NCBI RefSeq assembly: GCF_004353845.1
Contig: NZ_CP037864.1
Coordinates: forward strand, 2,728,001-2,792,000
Source: Citrobacter arsenatis
GTDB lineage: Bacteria > Pseudomonadota > Gammaproteobacteria > Enterobacterales > Enterobacteriaceae
Direction of reading: 5' to 3'
DNA: 64,000 nucleotides
Shown one piece after another: positions 39,404 through 49,394 of the stretch. The position numbers were made by a program, and so were the translations under genes. Positions within the stretch are counted from its first letter, which is position 1, and each line of letters starts with the position of its first letter. Below the pieces are notes generated by a model. It did no database searches. It saw only the letters and a list, made by a program, of their open reading frames with translations, and was not told the DNA's origin.

Positions 39404-40024
39404 TTATAAGAAAGGTTTAACGTCACCGACGCCTTCACGCAACACCACCGGAGAATCGTCGGTTAAATCGATGACCGTGGTCGGCTGCTGGCCGAGATAT
39501 CCACCGTGGATAATCAAATCCACCAGTTTCTCCAGACGGTCTTTAATTTCTTCCGGATCTGACTCGGTAAATTCGCTGCCCGGCAGCATCAGCGATGTAG
39601 AGAGCATTGGCTCGCCCAGCGCCTCCAGCAGCGCCAACGCTATCGGATTCGAAGGCACGCGCAGGCCAATGGTCTTACGTTTTTCCTGCAACAAACGGCG
39701 CGGAACCTCTTTCGTCCCTTTCAGGATGAAGGTGTAGTTGCCCGGCGTGTTGTTTTTAATTAACCGGAAGGCCACGTTGTCGACAAACGAATAGGTCGAC
39801 AGTTCTGACAGGTCACGACACATCAGCGTAAAGTTGTGTCCGTCAGGCAGATGACGGATGCGGCAAATGCGCTCCATCGCGCCTTTATCTTCAATTTTGC
39901 AGCCCAACGCATAGCCGGAATCGGTTGGATAGACGATCACCCCACCTTTACGCACGATTTCAACGGCCTGATTGATCAGTCGCTGCTGCGGGTTTTCGGG
40001 ATGAATATAAAAAAACTGGCTCAT
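39404..40024 (-). CDS. yciO: YciO, YrdC/Sua5-family protein
   Basis: Paralogue of TsaC/Sua5, the threonylcarbamoyl-AMP synthases of tRNA t6A modification; YciO itself does not replace TsaC well and its role is uncertain. It has 206 residues, as in E. coli; YPTDSGYALGCKIEDK is the YrdC signature region. It overlaps the rnm stop by four bases. Confidence 0.94.
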   Translation of the reverse strand: MSQFFYIHPENPQQRLINQAVEIVRKGGVIVYPTDSGYALGCKIEDKGAMERICRIRHLPDGHNFTLMCRDLSELSTYSFVDNVAFRLIKNNTPGNYTFILKGTKEVPRRLLQEKRKTIGLRVPSNPIALALLEALGEPMLSTSLMLPGSEFTESDPEEIKDRLEKLVDLIIHGGYLGQQPTTVIDLTDDSPVVLREGVGDVKPFL

Positions 40025-40899
40025 ACTTTCCTCTCTGTGATCTCGGGCTGCTCCCAAAGTTGCCAGACGCCTTCTACGCCTGCGGGCAACCAAAGTTTAC
40101 GCCCCAACTCAATCCATGGGCAGGGTAGATGAAAATCAGACCCTTGCGATGCCCACAGCTGATGCGAACGCGCAAGCGTCGCCAGATGGGTGCGTTCATT
40201 GGGAGACTGCTGGCACTGTGCCACTTCCATCGCGTCACCGCGATGTTCAGCAAAATGCGCAACCAGTCTTTTCAGCCACTTAGCGCTAAGATCGTACCGA
40301 CCTGGATGAGCCAGAACTGCCTTACCGCCAGAATGATGAATGACATCAATAGCTTGTTCTATTGTACACCACTGTGGCGGAACGTAACCGGTTTTCCCAC
40401 GGGCAAGGTATTTTTTAAAGACATCCGCCATTGTTGTGGCTTTTCCGCATTCCACCAGGAAACGCGCAAAATGGCCCCGGGTAACCGCCCCACCATCAGC
40501 CAGACGTAACGCCCCTTCCCACGCGCCGGGGATATGCGCTTTGTCGAGTCGTTCAGCAATCAGGCGCGCGCGCTGCTGACGACGTTCCGTTTGTTGCGCC
40601 AGAAACTCGCACATCATTGGATGGGCGATATCAATGTTCAGACCCACTATATGGATCTCATGGTTTTCCCAGACCGTTGAAATTTCGACGCCAGGGATCA
40701 AATTTAACGCTAAACCCGAACGTGAAATTTCTTCTCTTGCCGCCGCAATGCCCGCCGTGGTGTCATGATCGGTGATCGCCAGTGTACCGACTCGCATCTC
40801 TACCGCACGGTGTACTAAGGCTTCTGGCGTTAACCGCCCATCGGAGGCTGTAGTATGACTGTGCAGGTCATAAATCACTGCGTAATTCGTGTCGCTCAA
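40021..40899 (-). CDS. rnm: RNase AM (YciV/TrpH), PHP-domain 5'-3' exonuclease
   Basis: PHP-family phosphoesterase known to trim rRNA 5' ends and to hydrolyse 3',5'-pAp. It has 292 residues. Metal-binding motifs DLHSHTTASDG and ITDHDTTAG lie at the N-terminus, EIHIVGLNID and HPGRYD further on, and a conserved SDFH at about 256-259. Divergent from the trp operon. Confidence 0.94.
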   Translation of the reverse strand: MSDTNYAVIYDLHSHTTASDGRLTPEALVHRAVEMRVGTLAITDHDTTAGIAAAREEISRSGLALNLIPGVEISTVWENHEIHIVGLNIDIAHPMMCEFLAQQTERRQQRARLIAERLDKAHIPGAWEGALRLADGGAVTRGHFARFLVECGKATTMADVFKKYLARGKTGYVPPQWCTIEQAIDVIHHSGGKAVLAHPGRYDLSAKWLKRLVAHFAEHRGDAMEVAQCQQSPNERTHLATLARSHQLWASQGSDFHLPCPWIELGRKLWLPAGVEGVWQLWEQPEITERKV

Positions 40900-40972
40900 G
40901 GCGGCTCCCGTTTCAATAAATGTCGTAACACGCCCATCATAGCGGTTTCGACAAATATACTGAAATCAGGTG

Positions 40973-41007
40973 TTGACTTTATTCCATCGAACTAGTTAAC
41001 TAGTACG
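40973..41007 (+). promoter_or_regulatory. trp promoter and TrpR operator
   Basis: -35 TTGACT (40973-40978) and -10 TTAACT (40996-41001) are 17 bases apart. The -10 lies inside the palindromic operator CGAACTAGTTAACTAGTACG (40988-41007), identical to the E. coli TrpR site. Confidence 0.95.
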
Positions 41008-41034
41008 CAAGTTCACATAAAGAAGGTATCTGAG

Positions 41035-41079
41035 ATGAAAGCAACATTTATTCTGCACGGTTGGTGGCGCACTTCCTGA
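41035..41079 (+). CDS. trpL: TrpL, trp operon leader peptide
   Basis: 14-residue leader MKATFILHGWWRTS with the tandem tryptophan codons (residues 10-11) that sense charged tRNA-Trp. AGAAGG lies upstream. Confidence 0.95.
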   Translation: MKATFILHGWWRTS

Positions 41080-41150
41080 TTTCGGGCAGTGTCTTACGTC
41101 TGCAATATGCAACCAGATACCAGGCCCGCCAAATGAGCGGGCTTTTTTTT
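41080..41150 (+). terminator. trp attenuator
   Basis: Follows trpL. The terminator stem GCCCGCC/GGCGGG-type pairing (41124-41142, loop AAATGA) is followed by eight T. Upstream segments (CAGTGTCTTACG...GCAATATGCAACCAG) provide the alternative anti-terminator pairing. Confidence 0.92.
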
Positions 41151-41173
41151 GAACAAAATTAATGAGAATAACG

Positions 41174-42736
41174 ATGCAAACTCAAAAACCGACACTCGAA
41201 CTGCTTGCCTGCGATGCCGCCTACCGTGAAAATCCAACGGCGCTGTTTCACCAGGTGTGTGGCGCACGTCCGGCCACGCTGCTGCTGGAATCTGCAGATA
41301 TCGACAGCAAAGACGATCTGAAGAGCCTGCTGCTGGTCGACAGCGCATTACGCATTACCGCCATCGGTGACACTGTCACTATCCAGGCGTTATCGGCAAA
41401 CGGCGCATCGCTGCTGCCCCTGTTGGACGCCGCCCTGCCAGCTGGCGTTGAGAATGAACCACAGCCCAATGGCCGTCATCTGCGATTCCCTGCCGTCAGC
41501 CCACTGCTTGATGAAGACGCCCGCTTATGCTCCCTGTCCGTATTTGATGCATTCCGTTTATTACAGGAGCTGGTTAATGTTCCTGCGCAAGAACGTGAAG
41601 CGATGTTCTTCGGCGGTCTGTTTTCTTACGACCTGGTTGCCGGTTTTGAAGATTTACCTCAGCTTGAAGCTGGCAACCGTTGCCCTGATTACTGCTTCTA
41701 CCTGGCAGAAACGCTGATGGTTATCGACCACCAGAAGAAAAGCACCCGCATTCAGGCCAGCGTATTTACCCCTGACGATGTAGAAAAACAGCGTCTTAAC
41801 AGCCGTCTGGCGCAGCTGAGCCAGCAGCTTACCGAGCCTGCGCCGCCGCTGCCCGTCACTGAAGTCCCGCAGATGCGCTGCGAATGCAATCAGAGTGATG
41901 AAGAGTTTGGTGCCGTAGTGCGTGGGATGCAAAAAGCCATTCGCGCAGGTGAAATTTTCCAGGTGGTTCCGTCCCGCCGTTTCTCGCTGCCCTGTCCGTC
42001 ACCGCTGGCAGCCTACTATGTGCTCAAGAAAAGTAACCCCAGCCCGTACATGTTTTTCATGCAGGATAACGATTTCACGCTGTTTGGTGCTTCCCCGGAA
42101 AGCTCGCTGAAATACGATGCCACCAACCGCCAGATTGAAATCTACCCGATTGCCGGGACCCGCCCACGCGGTCGTCGTGCGGATGGTTCGCTTGACCGCG
42201 ACCTCGACAGCCGCATCGAGCTGGAAATGCGTACCGATCATAAAGAACTTTCCGAACACCTGATGCTGGTTGACCTGGCGCGTAACGACCTGGCGCGCAT
42301 CTGTACGCCGGGTAGCCGCTACGTTGCCGATCTCACCAAAGTGGATCGTTATTCCTTCGTTATGCACCTGGTTTCCCGCGTGGTTGGCGAGCTGCGTAGC
42401 GATCTGGATGTGCTGCATGCTTACCGCGCCTGCATGAACATGGGTACGTTAAGCGGAGCGCCGAAAGTTCGCGCTATGCAACTTATCGCCGAGGCCGAAG
42501 GCCGTCGTCGCGGCAGCTATGGCGGCGCGGTAGGTTACTTCACGGCCCATGGCGATCTGGATACTTGTATTGTGATTCGTTCCGCCCTTGTGGAAGACGG
42601 TATTGCCACCGTGCAGGCCGGTGCCGGGATTGTTCTGGATTCTGTTCCGCAGTCTGAAGCCGATGAAACCCGTAATAAAGCGCGCGCGGTTCTGCGTGCT
42701 ATTGCCACCGCGCATCACGCTCAGGAGACTTTCTAA
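41174..42736 (+). CDS. trpE: TrpE, anthranilate synthase component I
   Basis: Chorismate-utilising subunit of anthranilate synthase. It has 520 residues, as in E. coli. The tryptophan feedback motif LLES is at 37-40 and the chorismate-binding motif region includes PIAGTRPRGR and SGAPKVRAMQLI. Overlaps trpD by one base. Frame open to an ATG at 41162 without match to E. coli. Confidence 0.98.
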   Translation: MQTQKPTLELLACDAAYRENPTALFHQVCGARPATLLLESADIDSKDDLKSLLLVDSALRITAIGDTVTIQALSANGASLLPLLDAALPAGVENEPQPNGRHLRFPAVSPLLDEDARLCSLSVFDAFRLLQELVNVPAQEREAMFFGGLFSYDLVAGFEDLPQLEAGNRCPDYCFYLAETLMVIDHQKKSTRIQASVFTPDDVEKQRLNSRLAQLSQQLTEPAPPLPVTEVPQMRCECNQSDEEFGAVVRGMQKAIRAGEIFQVVPSRRFSLPCPSPLAAYYVLKKSNPSPYMFFMQDNDFTLFGASPESSLKYDATNRQIEIYPIAGTRPRGRRADGSLDRDLDSRIELEMRTDHKELSEHLMLVDLARNDLARICTPGSRYVADLTKVDRYSFVMHLVSRVVGELRSDLDVLHAYRACMNMGTLSGAPKVRAMQLIAEAEGRRRGSYGGAVGYFTAHGDLDTCIVIRSALVEDGIATVQAGAGIVLDSVPQSEADETRNKARAVLRAIATAHHAQETF

Positions 42737-44331
42737 TGGCTGACATTCTGCTGCTCGATAATATCGACTCTTTTACCTATAACCTGGCGGATCAGCTGCG
42801 TACTAATGGTCACAACGTGGTGATTTACCGTAACCATATTCCGGCCCAGACGTTAATTGACCGCTTAGCAACCATGAAAAATCCGGTGCTGATGCTCTCT
42901 CCGGGACCGGGTGCGCCAAGCGAAGCGGGCTGCATGCCGGAGCTATTAACCCGACTGCGCGGCAAACTGCCGATCATCGGCATTTGTCTGGGTCATCAGG
43001 CGATTGTTGAGGCATATGGTGGATATGTGGGTCAGGCCGGGGAAATTCTGCACGGCAAAGCGTCCAGCATTGAACACGACGGTCAGGCGATGTTCGCCGG
43101 TCTGGCAAATCCGCTGCCGGTGGCGCGCTATCATTCGCTGGTTGGTAGCAATGTACCCGCCGGATTGACCATCAACGCCCACTTTAACGGCATGGTAATG
43201 GCGGTGCGTCACGATACCGATCGCGTCTGCGGCTTCCAGTTCCATCCGGAATCCATTCTGACTACCCAAGGCGCGCGTCTGCTGGAACAAACGCTGGCCT
43301 GGGCGCAACAGAAGCTGGAACAGACCAATACGCTGCAACCCATTCTGGAGAAACTGTATCAGGCTCAGACGCTGTCCCAGCAGGAAAGCCACCAGTTGTT
43401 CTCAGCTGTGGTACGCGGTGAACTGAAGCCGGAACAACTGGCTGCGGCTCTGGTGAGCATGAAAATTCGAGGCGAACACCCGAATGAAATCGCTGGTGCG
43501 GCAACCGCGCTGTTGGAAAACGCCGCCCCGTTCCCGCGCCCTGATTATCTGTTTGCCGATATTGTTGGCACCGGCGGCGACGGCAGCAACAGTATCAATA
43601 TTTCTACCGCCAGCGCCTTTGTTGCAGCGGCTTGTGGACTGAAAGTCGCCAAACACGGCAATCGCAGCGTCTCCAGCAAATCTGGCTCTTCGGATCTGTT
43701 AGCGGCATTTGGTATCAATCTGGATATGAACGCCGATAAATCCCGTCAGGCGCTTGACGACCTCGGGGTGTGCTTCCTGTTTGCGCCGAAATATCACACC
43801 GGATTCCGCCATGCCATGCCGGTACGCCAACAGTTGAAAACCCGCACGCTGTTTAACGTGCTCGGCCCACTGATTAACCCGGCGCATCCGCCGCTGGCGC
43901 TGATCGGCGTTTACAGCCCGGAACTGGTGCTGCCAATTGCCGAAACGCTGCGCGTACTGGGATATCAGCGAGCAGCCGTAGTGCACAGCGGCGGAATGGA
44001 CGAAGTTTCACTGCATGCGCCGACCATTGTGGCAGAGCTGCACGATGGCGAAATCAAGAGTTATCAACTGACGGCGGAAGACTTTGGCCTGACGCCATAC
44101 CACCAGGAACAGTTGGCTGGCGGTACACCGGAAGAAAACCGTGACATTCTTAGTCGCTTGTTACAAGGTAAAGGTGAAGCCGCTCATGAAGCTGCTGTTG
44201 CCGCGAATGTCGCCATGTTAATGCGCCTGCACGGTGAAGAAGATTTAAAAGCCAATGCACAAACCGTGATTAATGTACTGCGCAGCGGCGCGGCCTATGA
44301 CCGTGTCACTGCACTGGCAGCAAGAGGGTAA
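42736..44331 (+). CDS. trpD: TrpD (TrpGD), glutamine amidotransferase / anthranilate phosphoribosyltransferase
   Basis: Fused bifunctional enzyme of 531 residues. The N-terminal class I amidotransferase domain has C84 in GICLGHQA and the His-Glu pair in FQFHPES; the C-terminal phosphoribosyltransferase domain begins about residue 200, with GTGGDGSNSINIST and KHGNRSVSSKSGSSD. The first of the two activities works with TrpE. Confidence 0.98.
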   Translation: MADILLLDNIDSFTYNLADQLRTNGHNVVIYRNHIPAQTLIDRLATMKNPVLMLSPGPGAPSEAGCMPELLTRLRGKLPIIGICLGHQAIVEAYGGYVGQAGEILHGKASSIEHDGQAMFAGLANPLPVARYHSLVGSNVPAGLTINAHFNGMVMAVRHDTDRVCGFQFHPESILTTQGARLLEQTLAWAQQKLEQTNTLQPILEKLYQAQTLSQQESHQLFSAVVRGELKPEQLAAALVSMKIRGEHPNEIAGAATALLENAAPFPRPDYLFADIVGTGGDGSNSINISTASAFVAAACGLKVAKHGNRSVSSKSGSSDLLAAFGINLDMNADKSRQALDDLGVCFLFAPKYHTGFRHAMPVRQQLKTRTLFNVLGPLINPAHPPLALIGVYSPELVLPIAETLRVLGYQRAAVVHSGGMDEVSLHAPTIVAELHDGEIKSYQLTAEDFGLTPYHQEQLAGGTPEENRDILSRLLQGKGEAAHEAAVAANVAMLMRLHGEEDLKANAQTVINVLRSGAAYDRVTALAARG

Positions 44332-45693
44332 ATGATGCAAACCGTTTTAGCGAAAATTGTCGCGGACAAGGCGATTTGGGTAGAAGCCCGCAAACAGCAA
44401 CAACCGCTGGCCAGCTTTCAGAATGATGTTCAACCCAGCTCTCGTGACTTCTACGATGCGCTGCAGGGGGCACGTACTGCCTTTATTCTGGAGTGCAAAA
44501 AAGCGTCTCCGTCAAAAGGCGTGATCCGTGATGACTTCGACCCGGCACACATTGCGGGCGTCTATAAACATTATGCTTCCGCGATTTCCGTACTGACCGA
44601 TGAGAAGTATTTCCAGGGGAGCTTTGATTTCCTGCCCATCGTCAGCCGCATCGCACCGCAGCCGATTCTGTGTAAGGACTTTATTATCGACCCTTACCAG
44701 ATTTATCTCGCGCGTTTTTACCAGGCGGACGCCTGTCTGTTGATGCTGTCGGTGCTTGATGATGAGCAATACCGTCAACTCGCCGCCGTTGCCCACAGCC
44801 TGAAAATGGGTGTACTGACCGAAGTCAGTAACGACGAAGAACTGGAGCGTGCTATCGCCCTGGGCGCCAAAGTCGTCGGTATCAACAACCGTGATTTACG
44901 CGACCTGTCGATTGATCTAAATCGTACCCGCCAGTTGGCACCGCGACTGGGCCACGGCGTAACCGTTATCAGCGAGTCCGGCATCAATACCTATGGTCAG
45001 GTGCGCGAACTCAGCCATTTCGCCAACGGTTTCCTGATTGGCTCCGCGCTGATGTCGCATGATGATCTGCACGCCGCCGTGCGTCGCGTACTACTTGGTG
45101 AGAATAAAGTCTGCGGTTTAACCCGGGCTCAGGATGCAAACGCGGCATACGAAGCGGGCGCCATTTACGGTGGTTTGATTTTTGTGCCTACATCCCCGCG
45201 CGCGATAGGTATTGAACAGGCGCGGGAAGTCATGACCGGTGCACCGCTGCAGTATGTTGGGGTGTTTCGCAACACAGATATCACCGACGTGGGTGAAACA
45301 GCGACTGTTCTGGGGTTAACTGCCGTGCAACTGCATGGCAGTGAAGACCAGGCCTATGTTAACGCCCTGCGCGACGCGCTACCCGCACAGGTACAAATCT
45401 GGAAGGCGCTAAGCGTCAGCGAGACGCTGCCAGCCCGTGATTATCAGCACGTCGATAAATACGTATTCGACAATGGTCAGGGCGGCAGCGGTCAACGCTT
45501 TGACTGGTCACTTTTAGGCGGACAATCGCTGGATAACGTTTTACTGGCTGGCGGACTCGGCGCAGATAACTGCGTGGACGCGGCAAAAGCCGGCTGTGCC
45601 GGTCTCGATTTCAATTCTGGCGTAGAGTCACAGCCGGGCATCAAGGATGCATGTCTTTTGGCTTCGGTTTTTCAGACGCTGCGCGCATATTAA
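44332..45693 (+). CDS. trpC: TrpC, indole-3-glycerol phosphate synthase / phosphoribosylanthranilate isomerase
   Basis: Fused enzyme of 453 residues catalysing two successive steps. Residues 1-256 are the IGPS barrel (ECKKASPSKGVI, CKDFIIDPYQI, LTEVSN); the remainder is the PRAI barrel (KVCGLTRAQDA, VGVFRN, LAGGLGADN). Starts directly after the trpD stop; a second ATG follows at once. Confidence 0.98.
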   Translation: MMQTVLAKIVADKAIWVEARKQQQPLASFQNDVQPSSRDFYDALQGARTAFILECKKASPSKGVIRDDFDPAHIAGVYKHYASAISVLTDEKYFQGSFDFLPIVSRIAPQPILCKDFIIDPYQIYLARFYQADACLLMLSVLDDEQYRQLAAVAHSLKMGVLTEVSNDEELERAIALGAKVVGINNRDLRDLSIDLNRTRQLAPRLGHGVTVISESGINTYGQVRELSHFANGFLIGSALMSHDDLHAAVRRVLLGENKVCGLTRAQDANAAYEAGAIYGGLIFVPTSPRAIGIEQAREVMTGAPLQYVGVFRNTDITDVGETATVLGLTAVQLHGSEDQAYVNALRDALPAQVQIWKALSVSETLPARDYQHVDKYVFDNGQGGSGQRFDWSLLGGQSLDNVLLAGGLGADNCVDAAKAGCAGLDFNSGVESQPGIKDACLLASVFQTLRAY

Positions 45694-45703
45694 GGAAAAG
45701 GAC

Positions 45704-46897
45704 ATGACAACATTACTCAATCCGTATTTTGGTGAATTTGGCGGTATGTATGTGCCACAGATTCTGATGCCTGCCCTGCGCCAGCTGGAAGAAGCTTTTG
45801 TCAGCGCGCAAAAGGACCCTGAATTTCAGGCGCAGTTTACAGACCTGCTGAAAAACTATGCTGGTCGCCCAACCGCATTGACCAAGTGCCAGAACATTAC
45901 TCAAGGCACCAACACGACGCTGTACCTCAAGCGTGAAGATTTACTGCACGGCGGCGCGCACAAAACCAACCAGGTGCTGGGCCAGGCATTGCTGGCAAAG
46001 CGTATGGGAAAAACAGAGATCATCGCCGAAACCGGCGCGGGTCAGCACGGTGTGGCATCTGCTCTCGCCAGCGCACTGCTGGGACTGAAATGCCGTATTT
46101 ATATGGGTGCGAAAGACGTTGAACGCCAGTCGCCTAACGTTTTCCGTATGCGTCTGATGGGTGCTGAAGTTATCCCAGTTCACAGCGGTTCCGCCACGCT
46201 GAAAGATGCCTGTAACGAAGCGCTGCGCGACTGGTCTGGCAGCTACGATACCGCGCACTATATGCTCGGTACGGCGGCAGGTCCGCACCCCTTCCCGACC
46301 ATTGTTCGTGAATTCCAGCGCATGATCGGTGAAGAAACCAAAGCGCAGATCCTCGAAAAAGAGGGTCGCCTGCCGGACGCCGTTATCGCCTGCGTGGGCG
46401 GAGGTTCTAACGCCATCGGTATGTTCGCCGACTTTATTAATGAAGCCAGCGTCGGACTGATTGGCGTAGAGCCAGGCGGTCACGGGATTGAGTCGGGAGA
46501 ACACGGTGCGCCGTTGAAGCATGGGCGTGTCGGGATTTACTTCGGCATGAAGTCCCCGATGATGCAGACCGAAGAAGGACAGATTGAAGAGTCTTACTCA
46601 ATTTCCGCAGGACTGGACTTCCCGTCAGTTGGGCCACAGCATGCATATCTGAACAGCATTGGTCGCGCCGATTATGTTTCGATCACCGACGATGAAGCGC
46701 TGGAAGCCTTTAAAACGCTGTGTCTGCACGAGGGGATTATTCCGGCACTGGAATCCTCCCATGCCCTGGCGCACGCGTTAAAAATGATGCGTGAAAACCC
46801 GGAAAAAGAGCAGTTACTGGTGGTTAATCTCTCCGGTCGCGGCGACAAAGACATTTTCACCGTACACGATATTCTGAAAGCGCGAGGGGAAATCTGA
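45704..46897 (+). CDS. trpB: TrpB, tryptophan synthase beta subunit
   Basis: PLP enzyme joining indole and serine. It has 397 residues with the PLP lysine K87 in GGAHKTNQ and the phosphate-binding GGGSNAIG. The start at 45704 has AAGGAAAAGG upstream. It shares a base with the trpA start. Confidence 0.98.
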   Translation: MTTLLNPYFGEFGGMYVPQILMPALRQLEEAFVSAQKDPEFQAQFTDLLKNYAGRPTALTKCQNITQGTNTTLYLKREDLLHGGAHKTNQVLGQALLAKRMGKTEIIAETGAGQHGVASALASALLGLKCRIYMGAKDVERQSPNVFRMRLMGAEVIPVHSGSATLKDACNEALRDWSGSYDTAHYMLGTAAGPHPFPTIVREFQRMIGEETKAQILEKEGRLPDAVIACVGGGSNAIGMFADFINEASVGLIGVEPGGHGIESGEHGAPLKHGRVGIYFGMKSPMMQTEEGQIEESYSISAGLDFPSVGPQHAYLNSIGRADYVSITDDEALEAFKTLCLHEGIIPALESSHALAHALKMMRENPEKEQLLVVNLSGRGDKDIFTVHDILKARGEI

Positions 46898-47703
46898 TGG
46901 AACGTTACGAAAACCTGTTTGCACAACTGAAGGACCGCAAAGAAGGTGCTTTTGTCCCCTTCGTAACCCTGGGCGATCCGTCTGTAGAGCAGTCACTGAA
47001 AATCATTGATACGCTGATTGAAGCCGGTGCCGATGCCCTTGAGCTCGGTATTCCGTTCTCCGATCCGCTGGCTGACGGCCCAACTATTCAGGAAGCCACC
47101 CTGCGTGCATTTGCCGCCGGCGTCACGCCGTCGCAATGCTTTGAAATGCTGGCGCTGATTCGCCAGAAGCACCCGACGATTCCCATTGGGTTGCTGATGT
47201 ATGCCAATCTGGTGTTCAGCAAGGGCATCGACGAGTTTTACGCCCAGTGCGAAAAAGTAGGTGTGGATTCGGTGCTTGTAGCCGATGTTCCCGTTGAGGA
47301 ATCGGCGCCATTCAGAGCTGCGGCACTGCGCCACAACATCGCACCGATTTTTATCTGTCCGCCGAACGCCGATGAAGAACTGTTGCGCCAGATTGCCTCT
47401 TATGGCCGCGGCTATACTTATCTGCTTTCACGTGCAGGCGTGACCGGTGCAGAAAATCGTGCGGCGTTACCGCTACATCACCTGGTCGAAAAGTTGAAAG
47501 AATATGATGCGCCGCCTTCTTTACAGGGCTTCGGTATCTCTGCGCCTGAACAGGTCGCCGGTGCTATTGAAGCCGGCGCTGCCGGCGCAATTTCCGGCTC
47601 GGCGATTGTGAAAATCATTGAGAAAAATGTTGCGGCACCGGAACAGATGCTGGCAGAGCTAAAAGCTTTTGTCAGCGCGATGAAAGCCGCTACCCAGCAG
47701 TAA
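46897..47703 (+). CDS. trpA: TrpA, tryptophan synthase alpha subunit
   Basis: Cleaves indole-3-glycerol phosphate to indole, which is channelled to TrpB. It has 268 residues with catalytic E49 and D60 in ALELGIPFSDPLAD. Last gene of the operon. Confidence 0.98.
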   Translation: MERYENLFAQLKDRKEGAFVPFVTLGDPSVEQSLKIIDTLIEAGADALELGIPFSDPLADGPTIQEATLRAFAAGVTPSQCFEMLALIRQKHPTIPIGLLMYANLVFSKGIDEFYAQCEKVGVDSVLVADVPVEESAPFRAAALRHNIAPIFICPPNADEELLRQIASYGRGYTYLLSRAGVTGAENRAALPLHHLVEKLKEYDAPPSLQGFGISAPEQVAGAIEAGAAGAISGSAIVKIIEKNVAAPEQMLAELKAFVSAMKAATQQ

Positions 47704-47711
47704 GTCAATCA

Positions 47712-47737
47712 ACCGCCAGAGACATCTGGCGGTTTCA
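47712..47737 (+). terminator. trp operon terminator
   Basis: CCGCCAGA/TCTGGCGG stem with a four-base loop and short T run, nine bases after the trpA stop; resembles the E. coli trp t site. Its 3' end touches the stop of the convergent diguanylate cyclase gene. Confidence 0.85.
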
Positions 47738-49207
47738 CCCTTCTTTCGTGTGCTTCATTCTATACATGGCGCTATCCGCATTCTGAATGGCTACATCCAG
47801 TTCACCGTTCACCTCTGCAATCCCCCAAGAAACTGACAATGGCACGGTATGACCGTCCACCACAAACACATGACTGGTCACTTGACCGCTAATACGTTGC
47901 GCGATCGCTATGGCGTCAGTTGCCTGCGATCGAAACAGCAGGATCATAAATTCATCTCCGCCAGTACGAATCACAATATCGTGGCTGGTGCGGGTGTTAG
48001 ACAGCATCCTATTGGCAATAATTTGCAGCGCCCGGTCACCTGCCGCATGGCCCCAGGTATCATTGACAGCCTTGAATTTATTGCAATCCAGTAACACCAC
48101 CGAGCAGTGCGATAAATCACGACGTTTGATGATGTCGAGTATTCGGCGGTTAAAACAGCCGGTCAACGTGTCGATATAAACCTTAAGGTCGCTTTCGTTT
48201 AGCCATGACTTTAACGAGAAACTAATGATGATGAAAAAGAACGGCGCCAACAGCATAACGATCCCGGCATGTGGGTCACGCGCCATAAAACGGCCTAATG
48301 ATAGCGAATAGTGCAGCGCATATTTCTCCGAAAAATTGCGCACCATAAAGCGGGATTGACCGGTACATTTCCCAGATAAACAGAGACTCTCATGGTTGGT
48401 TAAATTCACCAACTCCACATTCAGCTCGGGGGGAATTTGGTTGTCAAATGCCTGAGCCAATGCTTCCTGCAATTCGGGCTTTGAATGGTCATAGACCAGA
48501 TAAGCCACAATTTGGTCTGATATCTCTTTACCAGACAGATCGTAAATATAGCTCACCACGCTGTAAGCTTTTTCGCCGGTAATTTTATCGGTATAAAAAT
48601 TCGTTGAACTAAGGGCTTTATTTTTGACGTTTTTCTGCAACAGTCGGGTATAGAAATCGACCGGCGGATAGAAAAATTGAGTGATATCCCGCGCCATTTC
48701 AGAGTTAGAGAAACTGAAATTGCGCGAATCGGAAGCCATAAACCAGTAAAAATAATCTGAGTTTTTGGCGATGATATAACGATGTGCATCAAAGCTGCCT
48801 GGGTTTAGCTCATTGACCATACCGCGAATAAACTCCGCTGCCGTAAACATACACAGCGCGTTGTGGCTGGTTTGCTGAGCAACCATTGTCCCCGTCGCCG
48901 AATGCAGCCGCTTTGGGTCGGCGTTAATTCCCCATTCATTCTCATAGCGAGGAACAAATCGGGATAAATCGCCACATTGCTCGCCATTTTTGATGTGGTG
49001 ATAGCGCTCACCAATGGCATCAGCGATCAACTCGTTATCGTTAAAAATGTCCATCATGCGCGCTTGCAGGCGGTTAACACCTTCACTGGCTGCAGCCGTC
49101 CGCTGTTCATAAATAATAAACAGAAACAACGAGGTAAATATCAACGTAATAAGCCCTGATACCAGCAGTGCCTGCCTGTTCCTGAGCTTGTCCTGCACAA
49201 TCTTCAC
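47735..49207 (-). CDS. Membrane-anchored diguanylate cyclase (GGDEF) with periplasmic sensor domain
   Basis: Makes c-di-GMP in response to a periplasmic signal (inferred). It has 490 residues: transmembrane helix about 11-33, a periplasmic domain 34-311 with several cysteines, a second helix about 312-335, then GGDEF at 340-490. The active-site loop RTGGDEF (416-420) and metal aspartate D374 are intact; the usual RxxD inhibitory site upstream is not seen (TSHD). Layout resembles E. coli DgcJ, but the sensor sequence is not one I recognise. It takes the place of yciGFE found after trpA in E. coli. Confidence 0.85.
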   Translation of the reverse strand: MKIVQDKLRNRQALLVSGLITLIFTSLFLFIIYEQRTAAASEGVNRLQARMMDIFNDNELIADAIGERYHHIKNGEQCGDLSRFVPRYENEWGINADPKRLHSATGTMVAQQTSHNALCMFTAAEFIRGMVNELNPGSFDAHRYIIAKNSDYFYWFMASDSRNFSFSNSEMARDITQFFYPPVDFYTRLLQKNVKNKALSSTNFYTDKITGEKAYSVVSYIYDLSGKEISDQIVAYLVYDHSKPELQEALAQAFDNQIPPELNVELVNLTNHESLCLSGKCTGQSRFMVRNFSEKYALHYSLSLGRFMARDPHAGIVMLLAPFFFIIISFSLKSWLNESDLKVYIDTLTGCFNRRILDIIKRRDLSHCSVVLLDCNKFKAVNDTWGHAAGDRALQIIANRMLSNTRTSHDIVIRTGGDEFMILLFRSQATDAIAIAQRISGQVTSHVFVVDGHTVPLSVSWGIAEVNGELDVAIQNADSAMYRMKHTKEG

Positions 49208-49394
49208 GAGTCCACCCTGATAGTTAACAGTATTGCCAAACCGGTTACCCGTTTATGTTGTTGCATAACTGCGTTGTACGTTGATTGAGAATGTTAACCG
49301 TCCCTAAGCTAATGAGTTACATGCCCGCAGCTACGCTGCGCTGATGTTACGGATTTATACAATAAAAGCGCATTCTTGTTAACATAAATGCAAA

